From: CAVQMC01 sp963713505
GTDB taxonomy: Bacteria; Bacteroidota; Ignavibacteria; Ignavibacteriales; Ignavibacteriaceae
Direction: 5' to 3'
NCBI GenBank assembly: GCA_963713505.1
Contig: CAVQMC010000028.1
Coordinates: 1-64,000 of the forward strand
DNA: 64,000 nt
The position numbers and the translations under genes are program-made. Under the pieces are notes generated by a model. The model searched no databases. It was given only the letters and a program-made list of their open reading frames with translations, and was not told the DNA's origin. This document shows, piece by piece, positions 27,286 through 37,257 of the stretch; positions within the stretch are counted from its first letter, which is position 1; each line of letters starts with the position of its first letter.

Positions 27286-28638
27286 ATGAATATTTTACCT
27301 GTTAACAGTTATTATAAGAAAATATTAAAAGTTGCTTTACCGGCAATTGCAGGTTTATCCAGCCAGATGGTTGTTTCTCTTGTAGATTCTGCAATGGTTG
27401 GGAGGCTTGATGAGGCAACTTATGCTTTAGCTGCAATGGGACTCGGTGTACTTGCAACATGGGCTTTGATTAGTTTTTTTTCCAGTTTGGCAACCGGGAC
27501 TCATGTAATTGTTGCAAGAAAATTCGGGGAAAAAGATTATATAGCCTGCGGCTCTGCATTAAATAATTCCCTTATAATCGGATTTGGAATTGGAATTATT
27601 GTTCTTTTATTTGGTTTACTAGCCGCAAAACCTGCTGCTAATTTTTTTGCTGCAGATCCTTTAGTCGGATATTATGCAGGACAGTATATCTTTTTCCGTT
27701 TTCTCGGAATTCCTTTCTTCTTAATGTCGGTTTCCTTTAGAGGATTTTATTTCGGCATAAGCAAAACAAAAATATTTATGTATTCCGGAGTTATTACTAA
27801 TCTTCTGAATATAATATTTAACTACATGCTTATATATGGTAAATTCGGAATGCCGAGGATGGGTTTGGCCGGTGCCGGATTAGGTTCATCATTAGCAACC
27901 TTTTTTGATATTGTTTTTTATATGGTAATAATATTACTTCCTGCTTATAGAAATAAATTTCAAAATTTTAGGAATTTTAAGTTTGATAAAAACTTAATTA
28001 AAACTATTTATAAAATCAGTTTACCTGTTTCATTTCAAAATGTCTTTATTCTTGTCGGCTTTTTACTCTTTGTAATTATAACCGGAATTATCGGAACAAA
28101 AGAACAAGCTGCAACACAAGCCTGTATAAGTACTTTATTTATGTCATTCCTTCCTTGTTTCGGATTCGGAATTGCAGTTCAAACTTTGGTCGGCAATAAT
28201 ATCGGAAGCGGCAAATTTAATCTTGCAAAAATTTATGGATTTGAAACTGCAAAAATTGCAACTTATTATACAGTTTTCCTTGGAATTATATTTATAATTA
28301 TTCCGCAATATGTTTTATTAATAATTACAAACGATTGGTCAATTATAAGAGTTGCCGAACCGGCATTGAGAGTTGCGGGTTTTGCACAAATATTTTATGC
28401 AGTTGGAGTTGTTTTAGCAAATGGACTGCAGGCTGCCGGAAAAACATTTTTTGTGATGAAATCCGAAGTAATAACTAACTTATTAATCTTTGTTCCGCTT
28501 GCATTTTTATTCGGAGTGATTCTAAAACTTGGTTTCACAATGACCTGGGTTGCTTTACCGATTTACATTATTATCTATTCTTCCATTATTTTTAATAAAT
28601 TTAGGTCTGGTGACTGGCAGAAAGCTCATCACTTATAG
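27286..28638 (+). CDS. MATE family multidrug/sodium antiporter
   Basis: The 450-residue protein has about twelve hydrophobic spans in two similar halves, as expected for MATE transporters. The N-terminal half contains VDSAMVGRLDEATYALAAMG and the repeat half contains LPCFGFGIAVQTLVGNNIGSG, the two family signatures. It should sit in the inner membrane and export cationic compounds against Na+ or H+; the substrate cannot be told from sequence. The reading frame is intact, and the ATG lies 72 bases after the tRNA-Ala terminator. The next gene follows after 79 bases. Confidence 0.9.
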   Translation: MNILPVNSYYKKILKVALPAIAGLSSQMVVSLVDSAMVGRLDEATYALAAMGLGVLATWALISFFSSLATGTHVIVARKFGEKDYIACGSALNNSLIIGFGIGIIVLLFGLLAAKPAANFFAADPLVGYYAGQYIFFRFLGIPFFLMSVSFRGFYFGISKTKIFMYSGVITNLLNIIFNYMLIYGKFGMPRMGLAGAGLGSSLATFFDIVFYMVIILLPAYRNKFQNFRNFKFDKNLIKTIYKISLPVSFQNVFILVGFLLFVIITGIIGTKEQAATQACISTLFMSFLPCFGFGIAVQTLVGNNIGSGKFNLAKIYGFETAKIATYYTVFLGIIFIIIPQYVLLIITNDWSIIRVAEPALRVAGFAQIFYAVGVVLANGLQAAGKTFFVMKSEVITNLLIFVPLAFLFGVILKLGFTMTWVALPIYIIIYSSIIFNKFRSGDWQKAHHL

Positions 28639-28717
28639 AGATTAACTTATTATTAAGCAATAAATTACCATAAATTATTTACTTGACATTAACTTTTATT
28701 AAAAATATATTTTAACT

Positions 28718-29116
28718 ATGAATATTATGAAAAAATGGGCTTTCATAGTTTTTTTTGCAATTGCAACTGCTTTTGCCGGCGCTTATTTAAATTCATTTAC
28801 TGCTCACAGCGAAGGTGAGAATGTAAGAGTTGAATGGAGAACCGGTCAGGAGGATAATGTAAATAATTTTATAATTCAAAGAAGAACTCCTCAGTCACAG
28901 TTTGCAGATATTGAAACCGTTCATCCTAAAGGCGACAATTCATATTATACTTATTTAGATGAAGCTGTTTATAAAACTAATGATTTAGTTTTTATTTACA
29001 GATTAAAAATTGTTGATAACGATGGTCAGTCTTCTTATTCAGCAGAAGCTTCTGTAGTTCCGAATATTTCCGGTGTTAAAAGAACTTGGGGTAGTATTAA
29101 GGCAATGTTCAGGTAA
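28718..29116 (+). CDS. Exported fibronectin-III-like small protein
   Basis: The 132-residue protein has a signal peptide ending in AFAGA. One beta-sandwich of about 85 residues follows, with NVRVEWRTGQEDNVNNFIIQR and YRLKIVDNDGQSSYS, the pattern of the 'T9SS-type' FnIII-like domain in Bacteroidota exported proteins. A short basic tail (KRTWGSIKAMFR) replaces any sorting domain. Stand-alone proteins of this shape recur in Ignavibacteria genomes, but their role is not known. Upstream spacing suggests an independent promoter. Confidence 0.6.
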   Translation: MNIMKKWAFIVFFAIATAFAGAYLNSFTAHSEGENVRVEWRTGQEDNVNNFIIQRRTPQSQFADIETVHPKGDNSYYTYLDEAVYKTNDLVFIYRLKIVDNDGQSSYSAEASVVPNISGVKRTWGSIKAMFR

Positions 29117-29205
29117 ATATTATATTAAATGCCTTTCAAATTAATCATCACTTTAATTTCCAAAAATCTAAATTTTAATTTTTATCTTGTAATGAATTTA
29201 TAGTT

Positions 29206-30465
29206 ATGCGCAGAATTATTTTTTACATAATTGTTTTTGCGGCTTTTTTGATATTTCAAAACTGCGCCGGTTCCAAAAAGTTTGAGAGTGAAGAAAATAA
29301 GAAAGTAGAAGAAACTAAAAATGAAGTTGAAAAGATTATTAATAATAATCAAATAAGGGTTTTACTGGATGAAAGCTATAATTCTTTTGATTATTATGTT
29401 AAAAAAACAGTATATCTGTTAGACGATAAAAAAGTTATTGCAGTTGTTGAAAAAGGAAATATACTTAAGTTTTCAGGTGATAATGATAATATAATTCTTA
29501 GCATTAGAGGCAAAACTTTTCAAAGTAAATATTTTGAAATTAATTCTGAGAATAAAAACGAGTATGTTCTTTTTAATGGTAAAGATTTCAAAGGCGGAAT
29601 AAAATTTATTTCTTCGGGGGATTCAATAAAAGCAATAAATACTTTATCACTCGAAGAATATTTAAGAGGTGTTGTTCCTGCGGAAATGCCTGTGAAAGAC
29701 GGTGAAGATTATTATGCAGCTTTAAAAGCATTTGCAATTTGTGCAAGAACTTACGCTGTCATGAAATTAAGCGGCGAAAAAGATGATTACGATATTTTTC
29801 TTGATGTACGGGATCAAGTTTACGGAGGCGCAGATGCGGAAAATATAATTGCAGATAAAGCAGTTAAAGAAACTAAAGGAATGATTTTATCATACAATAA
29901 TTTTCCTGCAGAAATATATTATAGTTCAACCTGCGGCGGTCATACGGAAAATGCAGCAAATGTATTTAGTGACGGTGAAATTCCATATATGAAAGGTGTT
30001 GTTGACGGTGATCCGCCTTACTGCAGCATTTCACCTAAATTCCATTGGACTGAAGAATATGATGAGACTACTTTTATTTCCAGATTAATTAATTACGGCT
30101 TACTCACTAATGATACTTACAAATTACTTTCTATAGAAATTGCAAGTAAATTTGACAGCGGCAGAATTAAACAGTTAAATATTTATTTGAATAATATTGA
30201 TCATCATAGAAATGTCAAAGTTAGAATTTTTGGAAATAATATAAGATATGTTATAAGAACAGCAGATGATAAAAACATTTTAGAAAGTAATTTATTTAAT
30301 ATAAGTTATGCAGAAGGTAAAGTTACTATAGATGGAAGGGGTTACGGACACGGAGTAGGGCTTTGTCAATGGGGTTCAATTGCTATGGCTAGAAAAGGTT
30401 TTAGTTTCGATCAGATACTTGAACATTATTTTCCGGGAACAAAAATAACACAATACAATGATTAA
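29206..30465 (+). CDS. SpoIID/LytB domain lipoprotein
   Basis: The 419-residue protein begins with a lipoprotein signal (LIFQNC). The SpoIID domain (about 145-410) includes LEEYLRGVVPAEMP, ALKAFAICARTYAV, YYSSTCGGHTE and the C-terminal GRGYGHGVGLCQWG. SpoIID is a peptidoglycan lytic transglycosylase that acts on denuded glycan strands; non-sporulating bacteria carry related proteins in cell-wall remodelling. The catalytic Glu in VPAEMP is present. Its last codons overlap the following maf gene by 8 bases, so the two are translationally coupled. Confidence 0.88.
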   Translation: MRRIIFYIIVFAAFLIFQNCAGSKKFESEENKKVEETKNEVEKIINNNQIRVLLDESYNSFDYYVKKTVYLLDDKKVIAVVEKGNILKFSGDNDNIILSIRGKTFQSKYFEINSENKNEYVLFNGKDFKGGIKFISSGDSIKAINTLSLEEYLRGVVPAEMPVKDGEDYYAALKAFAICARTYAVMKLSGEKDDYDIFLDVRDQVYGGADAENIIADKAVKETKGMILSYNNFPAEIYYSSTCGGHTENAANVFSDGEIPYMKGVVDGDPPYCSISPKFHWTEEYDETTFISRLINYGLLTNDTYKLLSIEIASKFDSGRIKQLNIYLNNIDHHRNVKVRIFGNNIRYVIRTADDKNILESNLFNISYAEGKVTIDGRGYGHGVGLCQWGSIAMARKGFSFDQILEHYFPGTKITQYND

Positions 30466-31037
30466 AAATCATATTCCTGTTTACCTTGCCTCAAAATCTC
30501 CAAGAAGAAAAAAACTATTACAGCAGATAAATCTGAACTTTAAAACTTTTAGTGTAGATATTCCTGAAGATTTTAATGACGGAGAAGCGCCTGTAAAAGT
30601 AGTTAAAAGAATTGCTCTTGAGAAACTTGAAGCTGCCAAAGCTAAAAGTAAAAGACGGAATAATTATTACTGCCGATACAATTGTTGTTTTAAATAAAAA
30701 AATAATCGGTAAACCCGTCGATGAAAAAGATGCTTTTATAATATTAAAAAAACTCAGTTCCAATACTCATCAAGTTTATACCGGATTTGCCATTTATAAT
30801 TCAAGAAAAAATTCGACATTAGTAGATTACGAAAAAACATTTGTTACATTCAGAAAAATATCGGATAAAGAAATTAAAGATTATATAAAAACCGGAAGCC
30901 CCATGGATAAAGCTGGAGCATACGGAATTCAGGATGATTTCGGCGCTGTTTTCGTTGAAAAAATTAACGGCTGTTATTATAATGTAGTTGGTCTTCCTTT
31001 ATTTAAATTATATGAAAATTTAAAAAAGGCTTTTTAA
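30458..31037 (+). pseudogene. maf: Maf nucleotide pyrophosphatase gene with one frameshift
   Basis: The frames combine into a protein of about 192 residues with the Maf start YLASKSPRRKKLL, the TADTIVVLNKKIIGKP block, and SPMDKAGAYGIQDD. These are the usual nucleotide-binding and catalytic regions of this non-canonical NTP or dTTP/UTP pyrophosphatase. One extra A in the run at about 30646-30649 shifts the frame after residue 63. As in glnS and gltX, similarity resumes at once, so this may be a sequence error rather than a true pseudogene. It overlaps the SpoIID gene and is followed one base later by the flippase-like gene. Confidence 0.8.
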
Positions 31038-31038
31038 A

Positions 31039-32001
31039 GTGCTTGAGAAAATTAAAAAGAAAATGCTATATACTTTAGCCGTTGCCGGAGTTCTTTATTT
31101 AGCATTTACTATTTATGCAGATTTTGATCAAGTATTAAAAGTTTTTGAAAAATTCGATTGGTTTTTATTTCCCCTTCTACTCTTATTGTCATTGGCAAAT
31201 TACTTTGCCAGATTTTTTAAGTGGGATTATTATTTAAGCATTTTAAAAATAAAAGTGCATAAAATTGATTCCCTATCTATATTTATGTCAAATTTAATTA
31301 TGAGTATCACACCCGGTAAAATGGGTGAACTTTTAAAAGCTTACCTTGTTAAAGAAATTAATAAAACTCCCATTAGTAAAACTGCACCAATAATTTTTGT
31401 TGAAAGAATTACGGATTTTGTCTCATTACTTTTGATTGCTTTATTCGGTGCTTATGCATTTAATTTCGGCAGAGGAATTGTAATCGGCGTTTCTATATTT
31501 TTCCTTTTGGTTTTAATTATAATCAGCAAAAAAAATCTTGCATTAAAAATAATTTCCTTTTTGGAAAAAAATAAATATTTAAAGAAACATTTAAGCAGTA
31601 TTCACAATGCTTACGAAAGTTCATACCAAATGCTGCGTCCTTTACCTTTATTTTATATGACGATATTAAGTCTTATATCCTGGGGTTTTGAATGTTTGGG
31701 ATATTATATAATTCTCCGTAATTTTGAAGTAAATTTTAGTTTTTTTAGTGCATCATTTGCTTATGCCTTTGCTACTATTGCAGGGGCAATTACGATGCTG
31801 CCTGCAGGACTCGGAGTTACTGAAGGTTCTTTGACTTTTATGGTAATTAATAAAGGATATCCCAAAGATGTTGCAGTTGCATCTACATTTTTAATCAGAA
31901 TTGTAACATTATGGTTTGCTGTTTTAGTTGGAATTATTAGTGTTTCAGTTTATCAAAAACGGTTTGGCAAAATAACTATCGACTCAATACCAAATCGATA
32001 A
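31039..32001 (+). CDS. Flippase-like integral membrane protein (UPF0104/LPG synthase N-terminal type)
   Basis: The 320-residue protein has about eight hydrophobic spans and the family pattern of the lysylphosphatidylglycerol synthase membrane half. This includes FARFFKWDYYL, NLIMSITPGKMGELLKAYLV and TMLPAGLGVTEGSLTFMV. Without the aminoacyl-transferase half such proteins are annotated flippase-like, with lipid or glycolipid translocation suspected. The GTG start follows the maf stop by one base. The role is family-based and uncertain. Confidence 0.8.
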   Translation: MLEKIKKKMLYTLAVAGVLYLAFTIYADFDQVLKVFEKFDWFLFPLLLLLSLANYFARFFKWDYYLSILKIKVHKIDSLSIFMSNLIMSITPGKMGELLKAYLVKEINKTPISKTAPIIFVERITDFVSLLLIALFGAYAFNFGRGIVIGVSIFFLLVLIIISKKNLALKIISFLEKNKYLKKHLSSIHNAYESSYQMLRPLPLFYMTILSLISWGFECLGYYIILRNFEVNFSFFSASFAYAFATIAGAITMLPAGLGVTEGSLTFMVINKGYPKDVAVASTFLIRIVTLWFAVLVGIISVSVYQKRFGKITIDSIPNR

Positions 32002-32247
32002 AAAGGGAGATTTTAATAGCTTCTCTTTTTCAGGTGACTTTTCATAAATTTTATGCTGGATCAAAAAAGCTATTTTCGGAAACTTGAAAAATTATTTGCC
32101 GAGTGGCTATTAATATTTGCATATTTTAAGATAAAAAACCTTGTAAGTACAGTGAAAAAAGGCACATAGAAGCCCATTTTCTTGATTTTGCATGGGTTGC
32201 TTATTATATTCTATTAGTGCAAATATTCATATTGAAAGGAGTAAGAA

Positions 32248-32664
32248 ATGTCTAAAGAAAATGGTGTTGGCAGAGGTTTATTAGTCGGATTTTTAGCCGG
32301 CGGAGCTATCGGAGCAATTGTAGCGTTGTTATATGCACCAAAAACTGGTCAAGAATTCAGAGATGACCTTAGGTCCAGAAGTGATGAATATTTAGATGAA
32401 GCAGAAAAATATTTAGCCGAAGCTCGCGGCAGAGCTAAAGATTTAATTAATGAAGGTAAAAAACGTTCCGAAAAATTAATTACCGATGCAAAAACAAAAT
32501 CCGATGAACTCTTACGAGATGCTGAAAAAGTTTTCAATGATGCAAAACAAAAAGCTAACAAGGCTGTTAATACCGGTAAAGAAACTCTGGACAGCGAATC
32601 GAATAAAATAAAAACTGCATTTAAAGCCGGTGTTGATGCTTATAAAGAAACTAAAAATTCATAA
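32248..32664 (+). CDS. YtxH-domain protein
   Basis: The 138-residue protein starts with a glycine-rich membrane helix (GRGLLVGFLAGGAIGAIVAL then LYAPKTGQEFR), the YtxH signature. A long charged helix rich in Lys, Glu and Ala follows (about 45-130). This resembles LEA-like or coiled-coil stress proteins anchored at the membrane. A strong gaaaggag site precedes the ATG. It is 13 bases before the DUF948-like gene, and the pair is a common operon in diverse bacteria. A role in envelope stress is probable but unproven. Confidence 0.8.
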   Translation: MSKENGVGRGLLVGFLAGGAIGAIVALLYAPKTGQEFRDDLRSRSDEYLDEAEKYLAEARGRAKDLINEGKKRSEKLITDAKTKSDELLRDAEKVFNDAKQKANKAVNTGKETLDSESNKIKTAFKAGVDAYKETKNS

Positions 32665-32677
32665 CGATTAATTTTTA

Positions 32678-33067
32678 ATGGACACTTTAACAATATTTTT
32701 AATAATTTTAATGATTTCAGCTTCGTGTTTATGCGTTGCATTAATATTTTATATTAATAAAATGGTTAAGTCTATTAATGAAGTCGAAAAAAATGTAAAA
32801 GATATTTCGGAACAAATAAAGCCGTTAATTTCATCGGCTAATGAACTTAGCGAAAAACTGAATGACATAAGTGCAGAAGCTAAAGATCAGCTTTCAATTT
32901 CTAAAGATATTGTTATCTCTATAAAAGACAGAGTTAAAACTATTTTAGCATTTGAAGAAAAAGTTAGGGGAGGTTTGGAAGAACCTGTTAATGGTTTGAT
33001 AAAAAACCTCTCCGCTGTTGTTCACGGTATAAATTCATTTTGGAACAGCTATAAAAGGAAATCATAA
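32678..33067 (+). CDS. DUF948-like membrane protein
   Basis: The 129-residue protein has one N-terminal hydrophobic span (about 4-27). A long amphipathic helix follows, with repeated Ile/Leu heptads (about 33-110), for example IKPLISSANELSEKLNDIS. This is typical of DUF948 proteins, which often follow YtxH genes. The function is unknown and probably structural at the inner membrane. The gene precedes the EF-G gene by 45 bases. Confidence 0.6.
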   Translation: MDTLTIFLIILMISASCLCVALIFYINKMVKSINEVEKNVKDISEQIKPLISSANELSEKLNDISAEAKDQLSISKDIVISIKDRVKTILAFEEKVRGGLEEPVNGLIKNLSAVVHGINSFWNSYKRKS

Positions 33068-33112
33068 TTAATAGTAATTTCAGACTCACCTTGAAGATTA
33101 GGAGGAAATCCC

Positions 33113-35203
33113 TTGAAAGAATATGGAGCAGATGCAATCAGAAATATTGCACTTATCGGTCACGGAGGCAGCGGTAAAACCTCACTCTCGGAAATTCTTC
33201 TGTTTACTGCCGGAGAAACGAATAGGATCGGCAGTATTGCAGAAGGAAATACTGTTTCGGATTACACACCGAACGAAATAGAAAAACAAATCTCAATTGC
33301 TACTTCTCTATTACACCTCGAATGGAATAATTCAAAAATAAATTTTTTAGATACTCCCGGTTATGCGGATTTTATTGGCGATGTAAAATCTGCTATGAGA
33401 GTTTGTGATACCGCAGTATTATTATTAAAAGCAGTCGAAGGTGTGGAAGTTGGTTCGGAAACTACTGGAAAATTTGTTGATGAATTTGGTCTGCCTTCCG
33501 CAATTGTTATAAATAAGGTTGATAATGAACATTCAAAGTTCGAAGAAATTGTTCAGCAGGCTAAAAACAGACTTACTAACGGAGCAATTGTAGTTACATT
33601 TCCCGTTGCTGAAGGTGTGAATTTTGATTCTGTTATTGATATTGTCAAAATGAAAATGGTAAAATACAGTGAACCCGGAAGTAAAAAAATAACTGAGTCT
33701 GAAATACCAGCCGATTTAAAAGATAAAGCTGAATCACTTCGTACAGAATTAATTGAAAAAGTTGCCGAAACTACCGAAGAACTAATGAATAAATATTTTG
33801 AAGAAGGAACTTTATCTGAAGAAGATTTAAATATCGGAATTAAACAGGCAATGTTAAAAAGAAGTTTATCTCCTGTATTCGCTGTTTCATCTACTAAAGC
33901 AGTTGGTATGAATAACTTTTTGGATTTTGCTTCTGCTTATTTTCCTTCACCGGCTGATAGAGGCGGCGAAGAAGGATTGCTTGGAAAAGATAAAGAAGTT
34001 TTGGTTAAACCTGATGCAAATGGTGAACCTGTTTTATTTATATTTAAAACTATTTCAGAACAGCATGTAGGTGAACTTTCATTATTTAAAGTATATTCAG
34101 GATCTGTTGCGGCAGGTTTGGATATGATAAATGTTACTAACAACAAAACCGAAAGACTTAGTCAGCTGTCAATTCTAAACGGTCACAACAGAAAAGAAGT
34201 AGCTCAATTGACTGCCGGCGATTTGGGATCTGTTGTTAAACTGAAAGATACGCATACAAATAACACACTTGCATCAAAAAATTATACGGTTGCTATTAAA
34301 CCAATCAAATTTCCAGATGCAATTATAAGAGGAGCAATCAAACCAAAAGCTAAAGGCGATGAAGATAAAATTGCTTCCGGTTTACATACTCTTCATGAAG
34401 AAGATCCTTCATTTTCTGTTATGTTTGAACCTGAATTATCTCAGACTATTATTTCCGGACAAGGTGAGCTTCAGCTTTCATTAGCTGTAAAAAGATTAAA
34501 AGAAAGATACGGAGTTGATGTTGATTTAGTTGAACCGCGGGTTCCTTACAGGGAAACTATAAAAGCAAGTGTAAATGATGTTGAATATAAACATAAAAAA
34601 CAATCCGGTGGAAGAGGACAGTTTGGTCATGTTCACTTTAAAATTGAACCTTTGCCGAGAGGAAAAGGATTTGAGTTCGTCGATGCTATTGTCGGCGGTG
34701 TGGTTCCCGGAAGATTTATTCCTGCAGTTGAAAAAGGTATTGCGGAAACAATGGAAAAAGGAGTTATCTCCGGAAACAAAGTAGTGGATGTTAAAGTTAC
34801 TTTGTTTGACGGTTCTTATCATAATGTCGATTCTGATGAAATGTCATTTAAATTAGCTTCATCTCAATGTTTTAGAAAAGGATTTAACGAAGCTAAACCT
34901 GTTCTGCTTGAACCGATTTATGAAGTTGAAGTTACTGTGCCTGAAGAATATATGGGTGACGTAATGGGAGATATTTCCAGTAGAAGAGGTAAAATTTTAG
35001 GAATGGATTCGGACGGACATTTTCAAATTATTAAAGCCAATGTTCCACTCGCTGAATTATATAAATATTCTTCTCATCTTAGAAGTTTAACATCAGGTCG
35101 CGGCGCATATACAAGAAACTTTGCTTATTATGAAGAAGTTCCGAAAGAAGTTGAACAAAAGATTATTGATGAATATAATAAGTCCAGAGAAGAAGGACAT
35201 TAA
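33113..35203 (+). CDS. fusA2: Elongation factor G-like GTPase (EF-G2 type)
   Basis: The 696-residue protein is a full-length translational GTPase. It has the P-loop GHGGSGKTS (16-24), DTPGYADF (G3), NKVD (G4), domain II, domain III with GQGELQLSLAVKRL, domain IV with GGRGQFGHV, and domain V with MGDISSRRGKILGM. The glycine-rich P-loop and shortened switch I put it in the EF-G2 or 'EF-G-like' subfamily, a second EF-G found in many bacteria whose exact role differs by lineage. A TTG start sits 8 bases after an aggaggaaa site. A clear terminator follows the stop. Confidence 0.9.
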   Translation: MKEYGADAIRNIALIGHGGSGKTSLSEILLFTAGETNRIGSIAEGNTVSDYTPNEIEKQISIATSLLHLEWNNSKINFLDTPGYADFIGDVKSAMRVCDTAVLLLKAVEGVEVGSETTGKFVDEFGLPSAIVINKVDNEHSKFEEIVQQAKNRLTNGAIVVTFPVAEGVNFDSVIDIVKMKMVKYSEPGSKKITESEIPADLKDKAESLRTELIEKVAETTEELMNKYFEEGTLSEEDLNIGIKQAMLKRSLSPVFAVSSTKAVGMNNFLDFASAYFPSPADRGGEEGLLGKDKEVLVKPDANGEPVLFIFKTISEQHVGELSLFKVYSGSVAAGLDMINVTNNKTERLSQLSILNGHNRKEVAQLTAGDLGSVVKLKDTHTNNTLASKNYTVAIKPIKFPDAIIRGAIKPKAKGDEDKIASGLHTLHEEDPSFSVMFEPELSQTIISGQGELQLSLAVKRLKERYGVDVDLVEPRVPYRETIKASVNDVEYKHKKQSGGRGQFGHVHFKIEPLPRGKGFEFVDAIVGGVVPGRFIPAVEKGIAETMEKGVISGNKVVDVKVTLFDGSYHNVDSDEMSFKLASSQCFRKGFNEAKPVLLEPIYEVEVTVPEEYMGDVMGDISSRRGKILGMDSDGHFQIIKANVPLAELYKYSSHLRSLTSGRGAYTRNFAYYEEVPKEVEQKIIDEYNKSREEGH

Positions 35204-35225
35204 AAATATATTTACTTATGTTTAC

Positions 35226-35256
35226 AAGGCGGATTTTATGTCCGCCTTTTTAATTT
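35226..35256 (+). terminator. Rho-independent terminator after EF-G2
   Basis: The arms aaggcgga and tccgcctt close an 8-bp stem with a seven-base loop and are followed by a T-rich run, 22 bases after the EF-G stop. The HIT gene starts right after it. Confidence 0.85.
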
Positions 35257-35265
35257 TGAGGTATT

Positions 35266-35772
35266 ATGGAAAAATTATGGTCTCCATGGCGGTCGCAGTA
35301 CATTGATTCATTTAAGAACAGTGATAAACCTAATACATGTGTGTTATGTGAATTATCCAAATTACATGCAGAAGATCCTAAAAATCTTTTGGTTGATAAA
35401 GGTAAATTAACATTTACAGTTTTGAATCTTTATCCTTACAATAACGGTCATTTAATGATTGTTCCTTACCGGCATACTGATGATTTTCAGTCATTTACAA
35501 AAGAAGAAAACCAGGAAATAATGGCTAAACTTCAAACTGCTCAAAAAGCACTTGCTATAGTTTATGGACCTCATGGTTATAACTTGGGATTAAACCTTGG
35601 TAAAGTAAGCGGAGCCGGAATATATGAACATATACATTTCCATATTGTACCCAGGTGGGACGGTGATACTAATTTTATGCCTGTACTTGGGCATGTAAAA
35701 GTAATATCTCAAGATCTTTTAATAACCAAATCTAAATTACTCGAAGCATATAAAAAGCTAAATCAAAAGTAG
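35266..35772 (+). CDS. HIT-family nucleotide hydrolase/phosphorylase
   Basis: The 168-residue protein carries the HIT motif HIHFHIVPRW near residue 126 and an N-terminal MEKLWSPWRSQYID typical of the Ap4A phosphorylase-like branch (HIT superfamily 'Fhit/APA'). Two Cys in TCVLCEL could form a zinc site with later His residues, as in related enzymes. It probably cleaves dinucleoside polyphosphates or nucleotidyl adducts in the cytoplasm. The ATG is at 35266; TTTTGAGGT supplies the ribosome site. Preceded by a terminator, it must have its own promoter. Confidence 0.85.
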   Translation: MEKLWSPWRSQYIDSFKNSDKPNTCVLCELSKLHAEDPKNLLVDKGKLTFTVLNLYPYNNGHLMIVPYRHTDDFQSFTKEENQEIMAKLQTAQKALAIVYGPHGYNLGLNLGKVSGAGIYEHIHFHIVPRWDGDTNFMPVLGHVKVISQDLLITKSKLLEAYKKLNQK

Positions 35773-35855
35773 TTCAATTAATATTATTTTAATTTCTTTG
35801 CATTTCTAATTATTCATTATATTATTAATCTTCTAAAATAAAGGTGAAGTAAAGT

Positions 35856-36386
35856 ATGTTAAATTTTAAAAAACCTATTTACTACTTAACAAGTATATTA
35901 TTTATAATAAGTTTGATTGCACTAACCGGCTGCAATAAACCTAAACAAAAGTCGAGTAATGTAAATCTTGAATTAAAAGACGGTTTATTATATAAGATTG
36001 GAAATGATACGCCATATACAGGAACAGAAGAAGCTGTAGTAAAAGGCAGAAGAATGGTTTATGAAGTTGTCAATGGCAAGAAAAGCGGAAGTTTTAAAAT
36101 TTATTATGAAAATAAAAATCTGGCTATTGAAGGACAACTTGATGAAAATAAAAATACAGGTTTGTGGAAATATTATTTCCCTAATGGAGCAATTGAATCA
36201 GAAGGAAATTTCAAAAACGATTCAGCAAACGGGGAATGGAAATGGTACTTTAAGAACAGTGCCTTAAAAGAAAAAGGAAATTTTGAAAAAGGGAAAAAAG
36301 AGGGCAAATGGTTTTCGTATGATGAGAATGGGAAAGTAATAAAAGAATTAATGTATAAGGATGGTAAAGAAATTGATAAAAAATAA
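35856..36386 (+). CDS. Lipoprotein with MORN-like (YwqK) repeats
   Basis: The 176-residue product has a lipoprotein signal (LTGC lipobox). It then carries four to five repeats of the pattern GLWKYYFPNGAIESEGNF or GEWKWYFKNSALKEKGNF, the YwqK/MORN-variant repeat. In the YwqK family this fold is annotated as an antitoxin, but membrane-attached copies are widespread and usually of unknown role. It is followed at once by a second repeat lipoprotein gene; the short gap suggests one transcript. Confidence 0.75.
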   Translation: MLNFKKPIYYLTSILFIISLIALTGCNKPKQKSSNVNLELKDGLLYKIGNDTPYTGTEEAVVKGRRMVYEVVNGKKSGSFKIYYENKNLAIEGQLDENKNTGLWKYYFPNGAIESEGNFKNDSANGEWKWYFKNSALKEKGNFEKGKKEGKWFSYDENGKVIKELMYKDGKEIDKK

Positions 36387-36396
36387 ATTTGAATTG

Positions 36397-37132
36397 ATGA
36401 GCAGATTAATTTGGTTAGGATTGGTTTTAATTATTTTCACTTTGAATGCATGTTCTTCAAGCAAAAACTCCGGAGAAAATAACACAAGGTATAAAAAAGC
36501 AGAAGAATTAAAAAGAACTGTAAAAAATTCAGATCTTGAAGAAAAAAATTACATTAATGAAAATAATATCAAGTCAATTGAAAAAGTTAGTTTTGATTAT
36601 AATGATGACGGCAAAGTAATTGGATCGGAAAAACTGTCTAAAGTAGAATATGGAAAAAACGGACTGGCAGATAAAACTATTATATTATGATAAAGAAGGA
36701 AAACCACAATATACATATAAATATAAATACGATAAATACGGTCATAAAACCGAAACAATGCGTTACAACCGGAACGGCAATCCCGAAAAGAAATATACAT
36801 ATGAATACAATAAATACGGCAATAAAATAAAATCAACTAGATACGATATGGATGGCAACATGGAAAAATATTATATCTATAAATATGATGATTACGGAGA
36901 TTTGACTGAAGAAATTTGGTACGGCAAGAATGGTAAAGTTGAATATAGAATTGAAAACGAATATGATGAAAACGGAAACAAAATTGAATCAACTACATAT
37001 AATGAAAATGATGATGAAGTATATAATTATAAGTATAAATACGACGATAAAAAAAATATAATTGAAGAAGAGAAATACTCACCCTGGAATGATAAAGTGG
37101 GTGTTATTCAATACATATATAAATATTATTAG
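36397..37132 (+). pseudogene. YD-repeat lipoprotein gene with one frameshift
   Basis: The first frame starts MSRLIWLGL and has a lipobox ending in LNAC. It continues through a charged region into the repeat start SFDYNDDGKVIG. After a one-base loss near 36685-36690, the second frame carries at least five tandem units of about 21 residues such as YDKYGHKTETMRYNRNGNPE and YDDYGDLTEEIWYGKNGKVE, an Rhs-like YD-repeat pattern. The combined length is about 245 residues. A start at 36361 would overlap the preceding gene; the lipobox supports 36397. The frameshift may be an assembly artefact. Confidence 0.65.
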
Positions 37133-37257
37133 AGTTAAACTTTATAATTAAAAAAAGAATTAAAAAATTAAAATATTAATCAAAAGTGTGATAAAAATTG
37201 TAGAAATAGAATTGCAAAACAGCAGAAAACCTATTATTTTTACAATCTAAAATTTAA

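Noticed and set aside
33113..35203. EF-G as the main elongation factor
   Set aside because: The glycine-rich P-loop and isolation from rpsL/rpsG/tuf favour the EF-G2 type.
35856..36386. YwqK repeat protein as part of a toxin-antitoxin module
   Set aside because: No toxin-like partner is adjacent, and the lipoprotein signal places it outside the cytoplasm.
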